From contig CASFNA010000010.1 in assembly GCA_949295905.1 (NCBI GenBank), positions 1 to 64,000 of the forward strand: a stretch of DNA of 64,000 nucleotides, written 5' to 3'. A model generated the notes under the pieces. That model saw only the letters and a program-made list of their open reading frames with translations, searched no databases and was not told where the DNA came from. This stretch comes from an uncultured Prevotellaceae bacterium. GTDB lineage: Bacteria; Bacteroidota; Bacteroidia; Bacteroidales; Bacteroidaceae. Position numbers and translations under genes: made by a program. Shown here piece by piece: positions 1-8,466 of the stretch. Numbering within the stretch: position 1 is the stretch's first letter; each line of letters opens with the position of its first letter.

Positions 1-2
1 CC

Positions 3-383
3 GACGAGCTGGAGTTCTGCCGCCGTGCGGTGGCAAACTGGAAGGAGCTTAGCCCCGTGATAATGGACGGCGGTCAGTATCGCTTAGTGTCGCCATACGA
101 GGGCAACCACATGGCCGTAAGCTATGTGTCGGAGGACAGGCGGCGTGCCGTGCTCTTCGCCTACGACATTCATCCGCGCTATCAGGAGAAGATGCACCGC
201 GTAAGGCTGCAAGGGCTCGACCCGGACAAGACCTATACCGTAAGGGAGACCAACCTCATGCCCGGCGCGAAGCCGTCGTTGAAGGCCGAGGGCAGGAGCT
301 TCACGGGCGATTATCTTATGAAAGTGGGTCTCGACGTGTTCGGTTTTGCCGACATGCAGAGCCGCGTCGTGGTGCTGGAATGA
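3..383 (+). CDS. Alpha-galactosidase (GH36-like), C-terminal fragment
   Basis: The gene enters from the left edge; 126 C-terminal residues are visible and read in frame from position 3. The visible part carries the motifs GLDPDKTYTVRE and NLMPG, followed by a hydrophobic final strand, which match the C-terminal beta-sandwich domain of GH36 alpha-galactosidases as known from the family. That enzyme class releases terminal alpha-galactose from raffinose-type sugars or galactomannan. The catalytic barrel lies outside the window, so substrate and signal peptide cannot be judged. It ends convergently with RNase R. The family call is moderate; another GH27/GH36/GH31-type enzyme with the same end domain is possible. 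Confidence 0.65.
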   Translation, partial: DELEFCRRAVANWKELSPVIMDGGQYRLVSPYEGNHMAVSYVSEDRRRAVLFAYDIHPRYQEKMHRVRLQGLDPDKTYTVRETNLMPGAKPSLKAEGRSFTGDYLMKVGLDVFGFADMQSRVVVLE

Positions 384-411
384 GCCAGCTTTTGTCGCAA
401 AACGCAACGTC

Positions 412-530
412 TTGATATTCAGCAGGTTATGACCTGCATTCCAAAAGACGGCCTTTCGCATTGCAAAAGACCGTCTTTTACATTCTAAAATGTCGTCTTT
501 CATCGTGTGAAAGACGGCATTTTACATTTT
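412..530. repeat. 22-nt modular palindromic array 1
   Basis: Four palindromic cores of the AAAGACGGCCTTT type follow each other from 443 to 530 with a 22-nt period (14-nt core, 8-nt linker). A TTGATNTTCAGNNGGTT motif lies just before them at 412-431. It sits between two convergent genes and can fold into stacked hairpins. No gene is seen in 384-887; this array, the element at 626-748 and an AT-rich tail with repeated ATTATGAATT words (853-885) fill it. Confidence 0.85.
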
Positions 531-625
531 AGTCAATATTGTCTGATAAGAATACACATTCTTTGCAGGGACATAATTTAATGTGAGTTTGGCATAAGAA
601 AGTAAGGTGGTAATCCAGCTTCAAG

Positions 626-748
626 CGGTCAGTTGGTAACTGTCATTCCGCGCTCCGACACGGAATCCAGTGTAAACGCCCAGGCTTTCACTTGTTATTT
701 GTACTGGATTCCGCGTCGGAGCGCGGAATGACAGTTACCAACCGACTA
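626..748. repeat. Long imperfect inverted repeat (MITE/REP-like)
   Basis: Arms of about 45 nt (626-671 and 703-748) are nearly perfect reverse complements around a 31-nt loop. Each arm contains a smaller palindrome, ATTCCGCG around CTCCGA, so the element folds as a nested hairpin. It is the only copy in the window and encodes nothing. It resembles the small GTCATTCCGCG-type palindromes scattered in many bacterial genomes, but the family cannot be named from the sequence alone. Confidence 0.75.
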
Positions 749-887
749 TTTGAAATACAAAACATCTAAGTTCTTTTGCGTTCAATTAAGGATGTTTTTT
801 ATACCGAACTCATGCTATGGATTGTAAATTTATGAATTAAATATCCTCCCGATTATGAATTATGAATTGTGCATTATGCATTAGATA

Positions 888-3083
888 TTATTTCTCCGCC
901 AGCGAGAAGTCAAGCTGTTTCTTCTCCACGTTGGCCCTTGCCACTACGATGCGGACGGGGTCTCCCAGCTGGTATTTGTGATGATGACGGCGGCCTACGA
1001 GGCAGTAGTTGCGCTCGTCGAAGTCGTAATAGTCGTCGTCGAGGTCGTGCATGGGCACCATTCCCTCGCAATGGTTCTCGTCGATTTCGCAGTATATGCC
1101 GTAGGAAGTTATGCCGCTGATGTGGGCGTCGTACTCGTTGCCTATTTTGTCGGCCATGAATTCCACCATCTTATACTTGATTGAGTCGCGCTCGGCCTGT
1201 GCGGCTATTTGCTCCATGTCGCTCGCGTGCTCGCACAACTCTTCGTAATACTCCTTGTTCGCGCTGCGTCCGCCGTTCTGGTAGCGCGTCAGCAGGCGGT
1301 GCACCATGGTGTCGGGGTAGCGGCGTATGGGGCTGGTGAAGTGGGTGTAGTAGTCGAAGGCCAGTCCGTAGTGCCCTATGTTGTGCACGCTGTACTTGGC
1401 TTTCATCATGGCGCGGAGCGCAACCATCTCTATAAGGTTCTGCTCGCGGCGGCCCTGGCAGTCGTCCATCAGCTTGTTGAGGCTGCGCGTTATCTCGCCC
1501 TTTGTGCCCGCGGTCTTCAGCTTGTAGCCGAATTTCACGGCAAACTCGCGCAGCGTTTCCAGCTTCGTCGGGTCTGGTTGGTCGTGTATTCGGTAGGGCA
1601 GTGTCTTGGCCTTCTGCCCCTTCTTCACCTTGCCCACGCTCTCGGCCACGTAGCGGTTGGCCAGCAGCATGAACTCTTCGATTAGCTTGTTGGCGTCTTT
1701 CGACTTCTTGAAGTAGCAGCGTATGGGCTTGCCTTTTTCGTCAACCTCGAAGCGCATCTCCTCGCGGTCGAACTTAACGGAGCCGTTCTTGAACCTTGCG
1801 GCGCGCAGCTTCTTGGCTATGCTGTCGAGCGTAATCAGCTCCGTGGCGTACTCGCCGCGGTAACCGCCGGGGCCGGGGGCTGGCGCAGGCTGCCCCGTTC
1901 CGTCCACAACGCCGTTGTCTTCGAGTATTTGCTGCACCTCTTCGTAGGCGAAGCGGCGGTTGCTCTTTATCACGGCGTGCACCAGCCGCCACGACTTCAC
2001 GTCGCCTTCGGCGTCGATGTCGAACACGGCACTGTACGTAAGCTTCTCCTCGTCGGGGCGGAGCGAGCAGATGAAGTTGCACAGCCGCTCGGGCAGCATC
2101 GGTATGGTGCGGTCAACGAGATACACGCTCGTGGCGCGTTTCTGCGCCTCCTTGTCGATGACGGAGCCTTCGGTTACGTAGTGTGACACGTCGGCTATGT
2201 GTACGCCGACCTCCCATAGCCCCTTGCCCAGCTGCCGGATGGAAAGCGCGTCGTCAAAGTCCTTGGCGTCGCGCGGGTCTATGGTGAAGGTGACGACGTC
2301 GCGGAAGTCCTCGCGCTCGCGGTAATCCTGCTCGGTGATTTCGGCCGGTATCTTCTCGGCGGCTTCCTCCACGCGCTTCGGGTACTTGTAAGGCAGGCCG
2401 TATTGCGCCAGGATTGAGTGCATCTCCACGTCGTTGTCGCCCTGCTGTCCGAGCACGTCCACCACCTCGCCTATGATGTTCTTGTTGTCTTCGTCGGGCC
2501 AGCGTGTCACCTTGACCACGGCCTTCTCTCCGGCCTTGCCGCCCTTCAGTCGGTTCTTGGGTATGATGATGTTGTTGGCGAATACGTTGCCGTCGGGCAC
2601 GAGGAAGGCGAAGTCGCGCTCCACCTTGAGCCTGCCAACGAACTGGTCGTGGGCGCGCTCCAGTATTTCTGTCACCACGGCCTCCTTGATGTGCTTCTGG
2701 CGGCGCGCCAGGAATGTTACGCGCACGCGGTCGCCTGTGAGCGCCGACTTCGAGTTGCGCTCCGCGACGAACACCGGCAGCGTGCCGTCGTCGGGCACAA
2801 AGCTGTTCTTTCCGTTCGGCTTGCGTATGAACTTGCCCTCTTGCACCTGTCCTTTCAGGTTGAGCTTGTACGAGTTTTCGCTCGTTTTCACAAGGTAGTC
2901 GTCCCACGCCATGTCGTTCATCGCGTCAACGGCCAGCATCTTCGCCGGGTGCGTGTTGAGCCGCAGCTCCTTGAATATCTGCTTGAAGCTTAGCTGCTTG
3001 TCGGGATTCCGCATGAACAAGTCCTGCAACATTTCCATTATCTTGCTTTTGTTCAGCCTCTTCTTGTTTTTCTTTTCCTTCAT
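888..3083 (-). CDS. rnr: Ribonuclease R (RNB-family 3'-5' exoribonuclease)
   Basis: 731 aa, normal for RNase R. The order is an N-terminal helical/HTH region rich in Lys, cold-shock OB domains (about 80-225), the RNB catalytic domain with the metal-binding motif DPRDAKDFDDALS at 269-281 and HIADVSHYV shortly after, and a C-terminal S1 domain (about 645-728). It degrades structured RNA processively and takes part in rRNA quality control. The basic tail typical of proteobacterial RNase R is missing; the protein ends right after the S1 domain. A weak TAACTTCG box on the minus strand near 3155 could be its promoter. It is divergent from the CoA-transferase gene. Confidence 0.95.
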   Translation of the reverse strand: MKEKKNKKRLNKSKIMEMLQDLFMRNPDKQLSFKQIFKELRLNTHPAKMLAVDAMNDMAWDDYLVKTSENSYKLNLKGQVQEGKFIRKPNGKNSFVPDDGTLPVFVAERNSKSALTGDRVRVTFLARRQKHIKEAVVTEILERAHDQFVGRLKVERDFAFLVPDGNVFANNIIIPKNRLKGGKAGEKAVVKVTRWPDEDNKNIIGEVVDVLGQQGDNDVEMHSILAQYGLPYKYPKRVEEAAEKIPAEITEQDYREREDFRDVVTFTIDPRDAKDFDDALSIRQLGKGLWEVGVHIADVSHYVTEGSVIDKEAQKRATSVYLVDRTIPMLPERLCNFICSLRPDEEKLTYSAVFDIDAEGDVKSWRLVHAVIKSNRRFAYEEVQQILEDNGVVDGTGQPAPAPGPGGYRGEYATELITLDSIAKKLRAARFKNGSVKFDREEMRFEVDEKGKPIRCYFKKSKDANKLIEEFMLLANRYVAESVGKVKKGQKAKTLPYRIHDQPDPTKLETLREFAVKFGYKLKTAGTKGEITRSLNKLMDDCQGRREQNLIEMVALRAMMKAKYSVHNIGHYGLAFDYYTHFTSPIRRYPDTMVHRLLTRYQNGGRSANKEYYEELCEHASDMEQIAAQAERDSIKYKMVEFMADKIGNEYDAHISGITSYGIYCEIDENHCEGMVPMHDLDDDYYDFDERNYCLVGRRHHHKYQLGDPVRIVVARANVEKKQLDFSLAEK

Positions 3084-3216
3084 AAGTTATGATAGTTTTC
3101 TTGTTTTCCTGATAACCGTGGCGCAGCCTGCAATGCCTGCGCATCCTTTGCGAAGTTACGAAAATAATCGCATATGTAAGCTGTCCGTTATGATTATTTT
3201 ACAAAAAGGTTTTCCA

Positions 3217-3337
3217 ATATGCCGTCTTCCGCATTCCGAAAGGCCGTCTTTCGCCTTCCAAAAGGCCACCTTTTGCACGCTAAAAGACGGCCTTTTGCAA
3301 AGCCGTCTGCAACATGCTGGCTGTCAACGGGTTACGG
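3217..3337. repeat. 22-nt modular palindromic array 2
   Basis: Four cores of the AAAGGCCGTCTTT type with 8-nt linkers occupy 3217-3300, followed by a degenerate CTGTCAACGGGTTACGG tail. It lies between the divergent rnr and CoA-transferase genes, upstream of the promoter of the latter, so here it cannot be a simple terminator of either gene. No gene is seen in 3084-3432. Confidence 0.85.
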
Positions 3338-3376
3338 ATTTAATGAAAAACGGTGTGCTGATTGCCGAAAATTTAC

Positions 3377-3384
3377 TATATTTG
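3377..3384 (+). promoter_or_regulatory. Bacteroidota -7 box TATATTTG
   Basis: Exact TAnnTTTG match, with a TTG about 20 nt upstream as the -33 element. It lies 49 nt before the ATG at 3433 and supports that start over the long upstream extension of the reading frame. Confidence 0.7.
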
Positions 3385-3432
3385 CATCCGATTTATGTAA
3401 TTTCTGGAAACTTAAACCTAAATACAACTACT

Positions 3433-4938
3433 ATGGCTTACAAACGCATGACGGCGGCCGAGGCTGCCGCATTGATACAGAACGGTCAGAACATAGGCCT
3501 CAGCGGCTTTACTCCGGCCGGTACGGCGAAGGCCGTGACACACGAGCTGGCCAAGAAGGCGCAGGCCGAACACGAGGCCGGGCGCGAGTTCAAGATTGGC
3601 TTGTTTACCGGAGCGTCGACCGGACAGAGCGCCGACGGCGACCTGTCGAACGCGCAGGCGATAAAGTACCGCGCGCCATACACCACCAACTCCGACTTTC
3701 GCCGGCACGTCAACGCAGGCGAGGTGGCCTACAACGACATACACCTGAGCCAGATGGCGCAGGAACTGCGATACGGCTTCATGGGCCAGGTGGACTGGGC
3801 CATACTCGAAGTGTGCGACATCGACGAGGGTGCCGACACCTGCCGCGCATACCTTACGGCCGCAGGCGGCATCAGCCCCACCGTGGCACGCCTGGCAAAG
3901 CACGTGATACTGGAGCTCAACTCGTTCCACAGCCGTGACGCGAAGTTCCTGCACGACGTGTACGAACCGCTCGACCCGCCGCTGCGCCAGCCAATACCCA
4001 TCACGCGCGTGAGCGACCGCATAGGTACGCCTTACGTTGAGATAGACGCCAAGAAAATCGTTGGCGTGGTGGAATGCGACATCGCCGACGAGGCACGCGC
4101 CTTCAAGGCGTCAGACCCCGTGACCGACCAAATCGGCCACAACGTGGCCCAGTTCCTGCTGGCCGACATGAAGCGCGGCATCATCCCGCCGTCGTTCCTG
4201 CCCTTGCAAAGCGGCGTGGGCAGCACGGCCAACGCCATACTCGGCGCGCTGGGACACGAGAAGAGCGTGCCCGACTTCAACGTCTACACCGAGGTTCTTC
4301 AGGACAGCGTGGTCGGCATGATGCTTGAAGGCCGCGTGAAGGACGCATCCTCGTGCTCGCTGACCGTCTCCAACGAGTGCCTCAAGCAGATTTACGACAA
4401 CATCGACTACTTCAAGCAGCACCTTACGCTGCGCCCCAGCGAGATATCCAACTCTCCCGAGGTAATCCGCAGGCTCGGTGTCATCGCAATAAACACCGCC
4501 ATCGAGGTTGACATCTACGGCAACGCCAACTCCACACACATATCGGGCACCAAGATGATGAACGGCATCGGCGGCTCAGGCGACTTCGAGCGCAACGCCT
4601 ACATCAGCATCTTCACCTGCCCGTCGACGGCCAAGGGCGGCCTTATCAGCTCAATCGTGCCCTTCGTAAGCCATCAGGACAGCTCCGAGCACGACGTCAA
4701 CGTAATAGTGACCGAGCAGGGCGTGGCCGACCTCCGCGGCAAGTCGCCGGCAGAGCGCGCGCACCTCATCATCGAGAACTGCGCCCACCCGGACTACCGT
4801 CAGCTGCTGCGCGACTACCTGGACATTGCCACCGGCGGCCATACGCGCCACCGCCTTACCGCCGCCTTCGCCATGCACGACACGCTGGCGCGCAAGGGCG
4901 ACATGCGCATGACCGACTTCGCCGAGTACGTGAAGTAA
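3433..4938 (+). CDS. Acetyl-CoA hydrolase/transferase (succinyl-CoA:acetate CoA-transferase type)
   Basis: 501 aa, the usual length of the class I AarC/Cat1 family. Visible family features are GVGSTANAILGAL at 261-273 and the catalytic glutamate in NVYTEVLQD (Glu287), which forms the glutamyl-CoA thioester, plus the C-terminal GGSGDF and VSEQGVADLRG-type segment. In Prevotella such enzymes exchange CoA between succinyl- or propionyl-CoA and acetate, linking acetate formation with the succinate pathway. The open frame extends upstream to 2911 but that part covers the array and the promoter, so ATG 3433 is chosen. Monocistronic; a long hairpin follows the stop directly. The exact CoA donor is not visible. 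Confidence 0.92.
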   Translation: MAYKRMTAAEAAALIQNGQNIGLSGFTPAGTAKAVTHELAKKAQAEHEAGREFKIGLFTGASTGQSADGDLSNAQAIKYRAPYTTNSDFRRHVNAGEVAYNDIHLSQMAQELRYGFMGQVDWAILEVCDIDEGADTCRAYLTAAGGISPTVARLAKHVILELNSFHSRDAKFLHDVYEPLDPPLRQPIPITRVSDRIGTPYVEIDAKKIVGVVECDIADEARAFKASDPVTDQIGHNVAQFLLADMKRGIIPPSFLPLQSGVGSTANAILGALGHEKSVPDFNVYTEVLQDSVVGMMLEGRVKDASSCSLTVSNECLKQIYDNIDYFKQHLTLRPSEISNSPEVIRRLGVIAINTAIEVDIYGNANSTHISGTKMMNGIGGSGDFERNAYISIFTCPSTAKGGLISSIVPFVSHQDSSEHDVNVIVTEQGVADLRGKSPAERAHLIIENCAHPDYRQLLRDYLDIATGGHTRHRLTAAFAMHDTLARKGDMRMTDFAEYVK

Positions 4939-5043
4939 AGGTGAGAGGGTGAGAAAGTGAGAAGGTGAGAAAGAACTGACCGTATGAGTAGATGTAACGG
5001 CGTTTCTTTCTCACCTTCTAACTTTCTCACCCTCTCACCTTTC
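4939..5043. terminator. Long purine/pyrimidine-arm hairpin
   Basis: The left arm (4939-4975) is built from repeated GTGAGAAAG-like words and pairs with the pyrimidine arm at 5004-5043, leaving a loop of about 28 nt. It begins immediately after the stop codon of the CoA-transferase, so it probably ends or protects that transcript. Confidence 0.75.
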
Positions 5044-5166
5044 AGTTTGCTTCTTTTGTGTAAAAACAGGCAAACAATGGCTCAAAACAGGAAAACTTTG
5101 CACATATTTTAGGTTTTCTAAATCTTTATTACATTCCCTCCCGGCAGGCGTTCACGGTGTTTTTGC

Positions 5167-5174
5167 TAACTTTG
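5167..5174 (+). promoter_or_regulatory. Bacteroidota -7 box TAACTTTG
   Basis: Exact TAnnTTTG match 31 nt before ATG 5205. It lies downstream of the first in-frame ATG at 5157, which argues that translation starts at 5205 or 5208. Confidence 0.7.
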
Positions 5175-5204
5175 TTGCGACAAACCATATCGACAGAAAC
5201 GCTT

Positions 5205-6041
5205 ATGATGAAGCTTGTACGCACCTTGGCGAAGGTTTTGCTGACGTTGACCTGCAACACTATTACCGCCGCGGAATATGCCGGACGCGACTCCCTGGCC
5301 GTTAACGACAGCATAGAGGAGCGTGTCTCTGCGCCTGACAGCGCGGCCTCTGCGGCAAACGCCAAGGTGAACATATACGACCTGCCTTACTCGCAGACGT
5401 TAAGCCGCCCCGACTGGGGGCGCATGTGGCTGCACACGGGCGTGCTCTTCGCAGGCGGAGTGGCTACGCTCGGCGTGCTGCAGCTGCTGCCCGAGAACGC
5501 TACGGCGTGGAACAAGGAGCGCATAACGTCAATACCCTTCTGGAAGAGATGGAGCTACCACGTAAGCCGCGGCCCCGTGTGGGACGGCGACAACTTCATA
5601 TTCAACTACATACTCCACCCCTACGCCGGTGCCGTCTACTACATGGGGGCGCGCAGCATAGGCTTCAACAGGCTCGGCTCGTTCCTCTACTGCACTGCAA
5701 TATCTACGATTTTCTGGGAGTACGGCATAGAAGCGTTCATGGAAAAACCGTCCATACAGGACTTAATCCTCACCCCGTTGTCGGGCATCATACTGGGAGA
5801 GGTGTTCTATAAGCTGAAGCGCAAGATTGTAAGCGACGGCTACCGCCTGTGGGGGTCGCGCACATGGGGCAACATAGTGGCATTCCTAATCGACCCGGTT
5901 AACGAGGTTATAGGCCTGTTTGCAGGCAATCCGTGCCGCGAGTCGCTGAAGAGGAAGAGCCGCGTGGACGTAAGTTGCACGCCGTGGGCGGTGCCGTTGG
6001 ACGGCGGCGCGTGTGGCTTTACTGTGAGCCTTGCTTTGTGA
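5205..6041 (+). CDS. DUF3943 domain-containing envelope protein
   Basis: 278 aa from ATG 5205. An N-terminal hydrophobic stretch suits a signal peptide, followed by an acidic Ser/Ala-rich linker. The main body has hydrophobic segments and the conserved DUF3943 features DNFIFNYILHPYAGAVYY and FWEYGIEAF, with a short helix-rich end. The family is found in many Gram-negative bacteria and has no established function; membrane association is an inference. The tail after about residue 255 (Cys, Gly and Ala rich) is not typical and may be lineage-specific. It is transcribed alone from the promoter at 5167 and is followed by a palindromic array. Confidence 0.8.
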   Translation: MMKLVRTLAKVLLTLTCNTITAAEYAGRDSLAVNDSIEERVSAPDSAASAANAKVNIYDLPYSQTLSRPDWGRMWLHTGVLFAGGVATLGVLQLLPENATAWNKERITSIPFWKRWSYHVSRGPVWDGDNFIFNYILHPYAGAVYYMGARSIGFNRLGSFLYCTAISTIFWEYGIEAFMEKPSIQDLILTPLSGIILGEVFYKLKRKIVSDGYRLWGSRTWGNIVAFLIDPVNEVIGLFAGNPCRESLKRKSRVDVSCTPWAVPLDGGACGFTVSLAL

Positions 6042-6046
6042 CGTTT

Positions 6047-6135
6047 TGCAAAAGGCCGCCAATCGCATTGTAAAAGGCCACGTATTGCACGGTAAAAGGC
6101 CGTCTTTCGGAATGCGAAAGACGGCCTTTTGCACG
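6047..6135. repeat. 22-nt modular palindromic array 3
   Basis: Four modules; the last pair forms the complete AAAGGCCGTCTTT / AAAGACGGCCTTT hairpin. It starts 6 nt after the stop of the DUF3943 gene, in a gap between two tandem genes. Confidence 0.85.
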
Positions 6136-6255
6136 GCGGCTTGTTTTTAGGCGGTGCATGGCAGGTTGCCGGCTGCTGTTTGGCCTGCGTTGTAATAAAA
6201 TTGAAACAAAAACCCATTAATCTTTACAATGTCGGCAAATGTCGAATATTTTACT

Positions 6256-6263
6256 TAACTTTG
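6256..6263 (+). promoter_or_regulatory. Bacteroidota -7 box TAACTTTG
   Basis: Exact match 28 nt before the ATG of the SDR gene; likely promoter for the SDR-PAP2 pair. Confidence 0.7.
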
Positions 6264-6291
6264 CGCCCGTTTTACTGATGTTCAGAACGTT

Positions 6292-7287
6292 ATGAAGAAA
6301 ATCCTGGTTACGGGAGCGAGCGGCTTCATCGGCAGCTTTGTTGTCGAGGAGGCGTTAAAGCGCGGCTTTGAGACGTGGGCGGCGGTGCGCAAGGGCAGTT
6401 CGAGACGCTACTTGCAGGACAGCCGCATACGCTTCGTCGAGCTTGACTTCGACGACCCCGACGGCCTGCGCGAAAGGCTCGCGGCCATCCGTCCCGACTA
6501 TGTAGTCCACGCGGCGGGCGCAACCAAGTGCCTGCACGCTGCCGACTTCTTCCGCGTAAACACCCAAGGCACAAAGAACCTGGCTACCGCCGTGGCCGCC
6601 ACCTGCCCTGAATTGATGCGCTTTGTGTTCATAAGCAGTCTCAGCGTGTCAGGTCCTGTGCGCGAGACGGCGCCGTACACCGACATCACCGCAGCCGACA
6701 CGCCGCGCCCCGACACGGCTTACGGGCGCAGCAAGCTCGAGGCCGAGCGCATACTCGACGGCATGCAGGGCTTTCCCTTCATTGTGTTGAGGCCGACGGG
6801 AGTGTACGGCCCGCGCGAGAAAGACTACTTCATGATGGCCGAGAGCATAAAGAAGCATGTGGACTTCGCCGCAGGCCTGCGTCCGCAAGACCTCACTTTC
6901 ATATACGTAAAAGACCTTGTCGAGGCCGTGTTCCTCGCCCTTGAGCGTGGCAACATAGGCTCACGATACCTTCTTAGCGACGGCAACGTGTATTCGTCGC
7001 GAGCCTTCAGCGACCTCATACGCCGCGAACTGGGCAACCCCTGGCTGCTCCGCATCAAGGCTCCGCTGTGGCTCCTGCGCGTAATCACCGCCGCAGGAGA
7101 GGGCGTAGGGCGGTTTACCGGGCGGTTGACCGCGCTCAACAACGACAAGTATAAAATCATGCGGCAGCGCAACTGGCGGTGCGACATCCGCCCGGCCGTG
7201 GCCGAGCTTGGCTTCAGTCCGCGCTACGGACTGGCCGAAGGGGTGCATGAGGCTGTCGAGTGGTACAAGGAAAACAAATGGCTTTAA
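6292..7287 (+). CDS. NAD(P)-dependent epimerase/dehydratase (extended SDR), possible sphingolipid reductase
   Basis: 331 aa. The Rossmann dinucleotide motif GASGFIG is at 8-14 and the catalytic YxxxK is YGRSK (Tyr144, Lys148); a Ser-rich strand FISSLSVSG precedes it. This is an extended SDR that binds NAD(P). The gene is followed 26 bp later by a PAP2-type membrane enzyme, so both are probably co-transcribed. In Bacteroides thetaiotaomicron an epimerase-like SDR (BT_0972) was reported as a 3-ketosphinganine reductase; size, fold and the PAP2 neighbour make the same role plausible here, but this is inference. A nucleotide-sugar epimerase is the main alternative. Confidence 0.85.
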   Translation: MKKILVTGASGFIGSFVVEEALKRGFETWAAVRKGSSRRYLQDSRIRFVELDFDDPDGLRERLAAIRPDYVVHAAGATKCLHAADFFRVNTQGTKNLATAVAATCPELMRFVFISSLSVSGPVRETAPYTDITAADTPRPDTAYGRSKLEAERILDGMQGFPFIVLRPTGVYGPREKDYFMMAESIKKHVDFAAGLRPQDLTFIYVKDLVEAVFLALERGNIGSRYLLSDGNVYSSRAFSDLIRRELGNPWLLRIKAPLWLLRVITAAGEGVGRFTGRLTALNNDKYKIMRQRNWRCDIRPAVAELGFSPRYGLAEGVHEAVEWYKENKWL

Positions 7288-7313
7288 GCTATTCAAACAA
7301 TAATCAGACGACA

Positions 7314-8279
7314 ATGTTCAAGTTCATTAAGCAGCTTTTCGCCCTGGATAAGAACCCGAAGAAGGGCCTGCTGGCCATGGAGTGGGTCATGCTCGGCTAC
7401 CTGGCGCTCACCCTGCTGATAGTTTTCTTCACATATACGAAGGCCGAGAACCCCAACGAAATGATTTGGGGACGTGTCCGCATAGCGGCGATGACGGCCG
7501 GAATGTGGGCCGTCTACCGCATGATGCCGTGCCGGCTGACGCTCTTCCTGCGCATAACGGTGCAGCTGGCGTTGCTCGGATGGTGGTATCCCGACACTTA
7601 CGAAATCAACCGCATGCTGCCCAACCTCGACCATGTGTTCGCCCAGTGGGAGCAGGATTTGTTCGGTTGCCAGCCTGCATTGCTGTTCTGCAAGGCCATG
7701 CCGTGGCCTGTCGTGAGCGAGCTTATGAGCATGGGCTACGCCGCTTACTATCCTATGATAGCCGTTGTTGTGTTTTATTACTTCTTTTGCAGGTACAAGG
7801 AATACGAGCGTGCGTCGTTCGTGGTGCTTGCGTCGTTCTTCATATATTATCTTATTTATATTGTCCTGCCGGTCACGGGGCCGACTTTCTATTACGCGGC
7901 GGTGGGCCTTGGCAACATAGAGCAGGGCATATTCCCCGACGTGCAGGACCATTTCAACTATTTTCAGGACTGTCTCGCCACGCCGGGATACAGTGACGGA
8001 CTGTTCTATCAGATGGTTGAGAGCGCCAAGGCGGCCGGCGAACGTCCTACGGCGGCGTTCCCTTCGAGCCACGTAGGCATAAGCACGGTGCTGATGCTGC
8101 TGGCCTGGCGCACGGGCAACCGCCGCTTCTTCTACATCCTGATGCCGCTGTACGTGCTGCTGTGCCTGTCTACCGTGTACATACAGGCTCACTACGCCAT
8201 TGACGTTTTGGCAGGATGGGTTACGGGCGTGGCCTTCTATTTCGCGCTGATGTGGGTCGGGCGGAAGGTCTGCCGGTGA
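7314..8279 (+). CDS. PAP2-family membrane phosphatase/phosphotransferase (IPC synthase-like)
   Basis: 321 aa from ATG 7314; an earlier ATG at 7278 would overlap the SDR stop and adds a polar, unlikely tail. Six or so membrane segments are visible. The PAP2 signature is present in the C-terminal half: AAFPSSHVG (247-255, His253) and HYAIDVLAG (His293, Asp297). The long spacing between the first membrane segments and the catalytic motifs resembles inositol-phosphorylceramide synthase-like members rather than short PgpB-type enzymes. It likely moves or removes a phosphate head group of a lipid in the inner membrane. It is coupled to the SDR gene upstream. Confidence 0.83.
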   Translation: MFKFIKQLFALDKNPKKGLLAMEWVMLGYLALTLLIVFFTYTKAENPNEMIWGRVRIAAMTAGMWAVYRMMPCRLTLFLRITVQLALLGWWYPDTYEINRMLPNLDHVFAQWEQDLFGCQPALLFCKAMPWPVVSELMSMGYAAYYPMIAVVVFYYFFCRYKEYERASFVVLASFFIYYLIYIVLPVTGPTFYYAAVGLGNIEQGIFPDVQDHFNYFQDCLATPGYSDGLFYQMVESAKAAGERPTAAFPSSHVGISTVLMLLAWRTGNRRFFYILMPLYVLLCLSTVYIQAHYAIDVLAGWVTGVAFYFALMWVGRKVCR

Positions 8280-8282
8280 TGT

Positions 8283-8413
8283 AGGGAAGTTAAAGAAGTT
8301 ATAGGAGTTAAAGAAGTTAGAGCCAAATGCTTTGTTGCCTGCAAATGAAACAGGTAATGGCTATAGCTTCTCTGACTTCTATAAATTCTCTAAATTCTTC
8401 ATATTTATAATTT
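8283..8413. repeat. Imperfect word-repeat hairpin
   Basis: The left arm (8283-8322) repeats GAAGTTAAAGAAGTTA-like words, and the region 8366-8413 has the complementary TTCTTTAAC/ACTTCTATAA words with many mismatches. It follows the stop of the PAP2 gene and probably ends that transcript. Confidence 0.5.
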
Positions 8414-8453
8414 CTTTAACTCATTGTAAGCCAACAACTTCGATATTTGTGCT

Positions 8454-8461
8454 TACCTTTG
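8454..8461 (+). promoter_or_regulatory. Bacteroidota -7 box TACCTTTG very close to the start codon
   Basis: Exact TAnnTTTG match ending 5 nt before ATG 8467. Transcription would start at or within a few bases of the start codon, so the mRNA may be leaderless. Confidence 0.65.
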
Positions 8462-8466
8462 CAACC

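Noticed and set aside
412..530. Regular 22-nt spacing as a CRISPR array
   Set aside because: Units are palindromes with short 8-nt linkers, cores vary, no 30-nt spacers and no cas genes nearby; the same structure recurs in 16 gaps.
2911..3432. N-terminal extension of the CoA-transferase reading frame
   Set aside because: It overlaps rnr antisense, the palindromic array and the promoter; the family start is at 3433.
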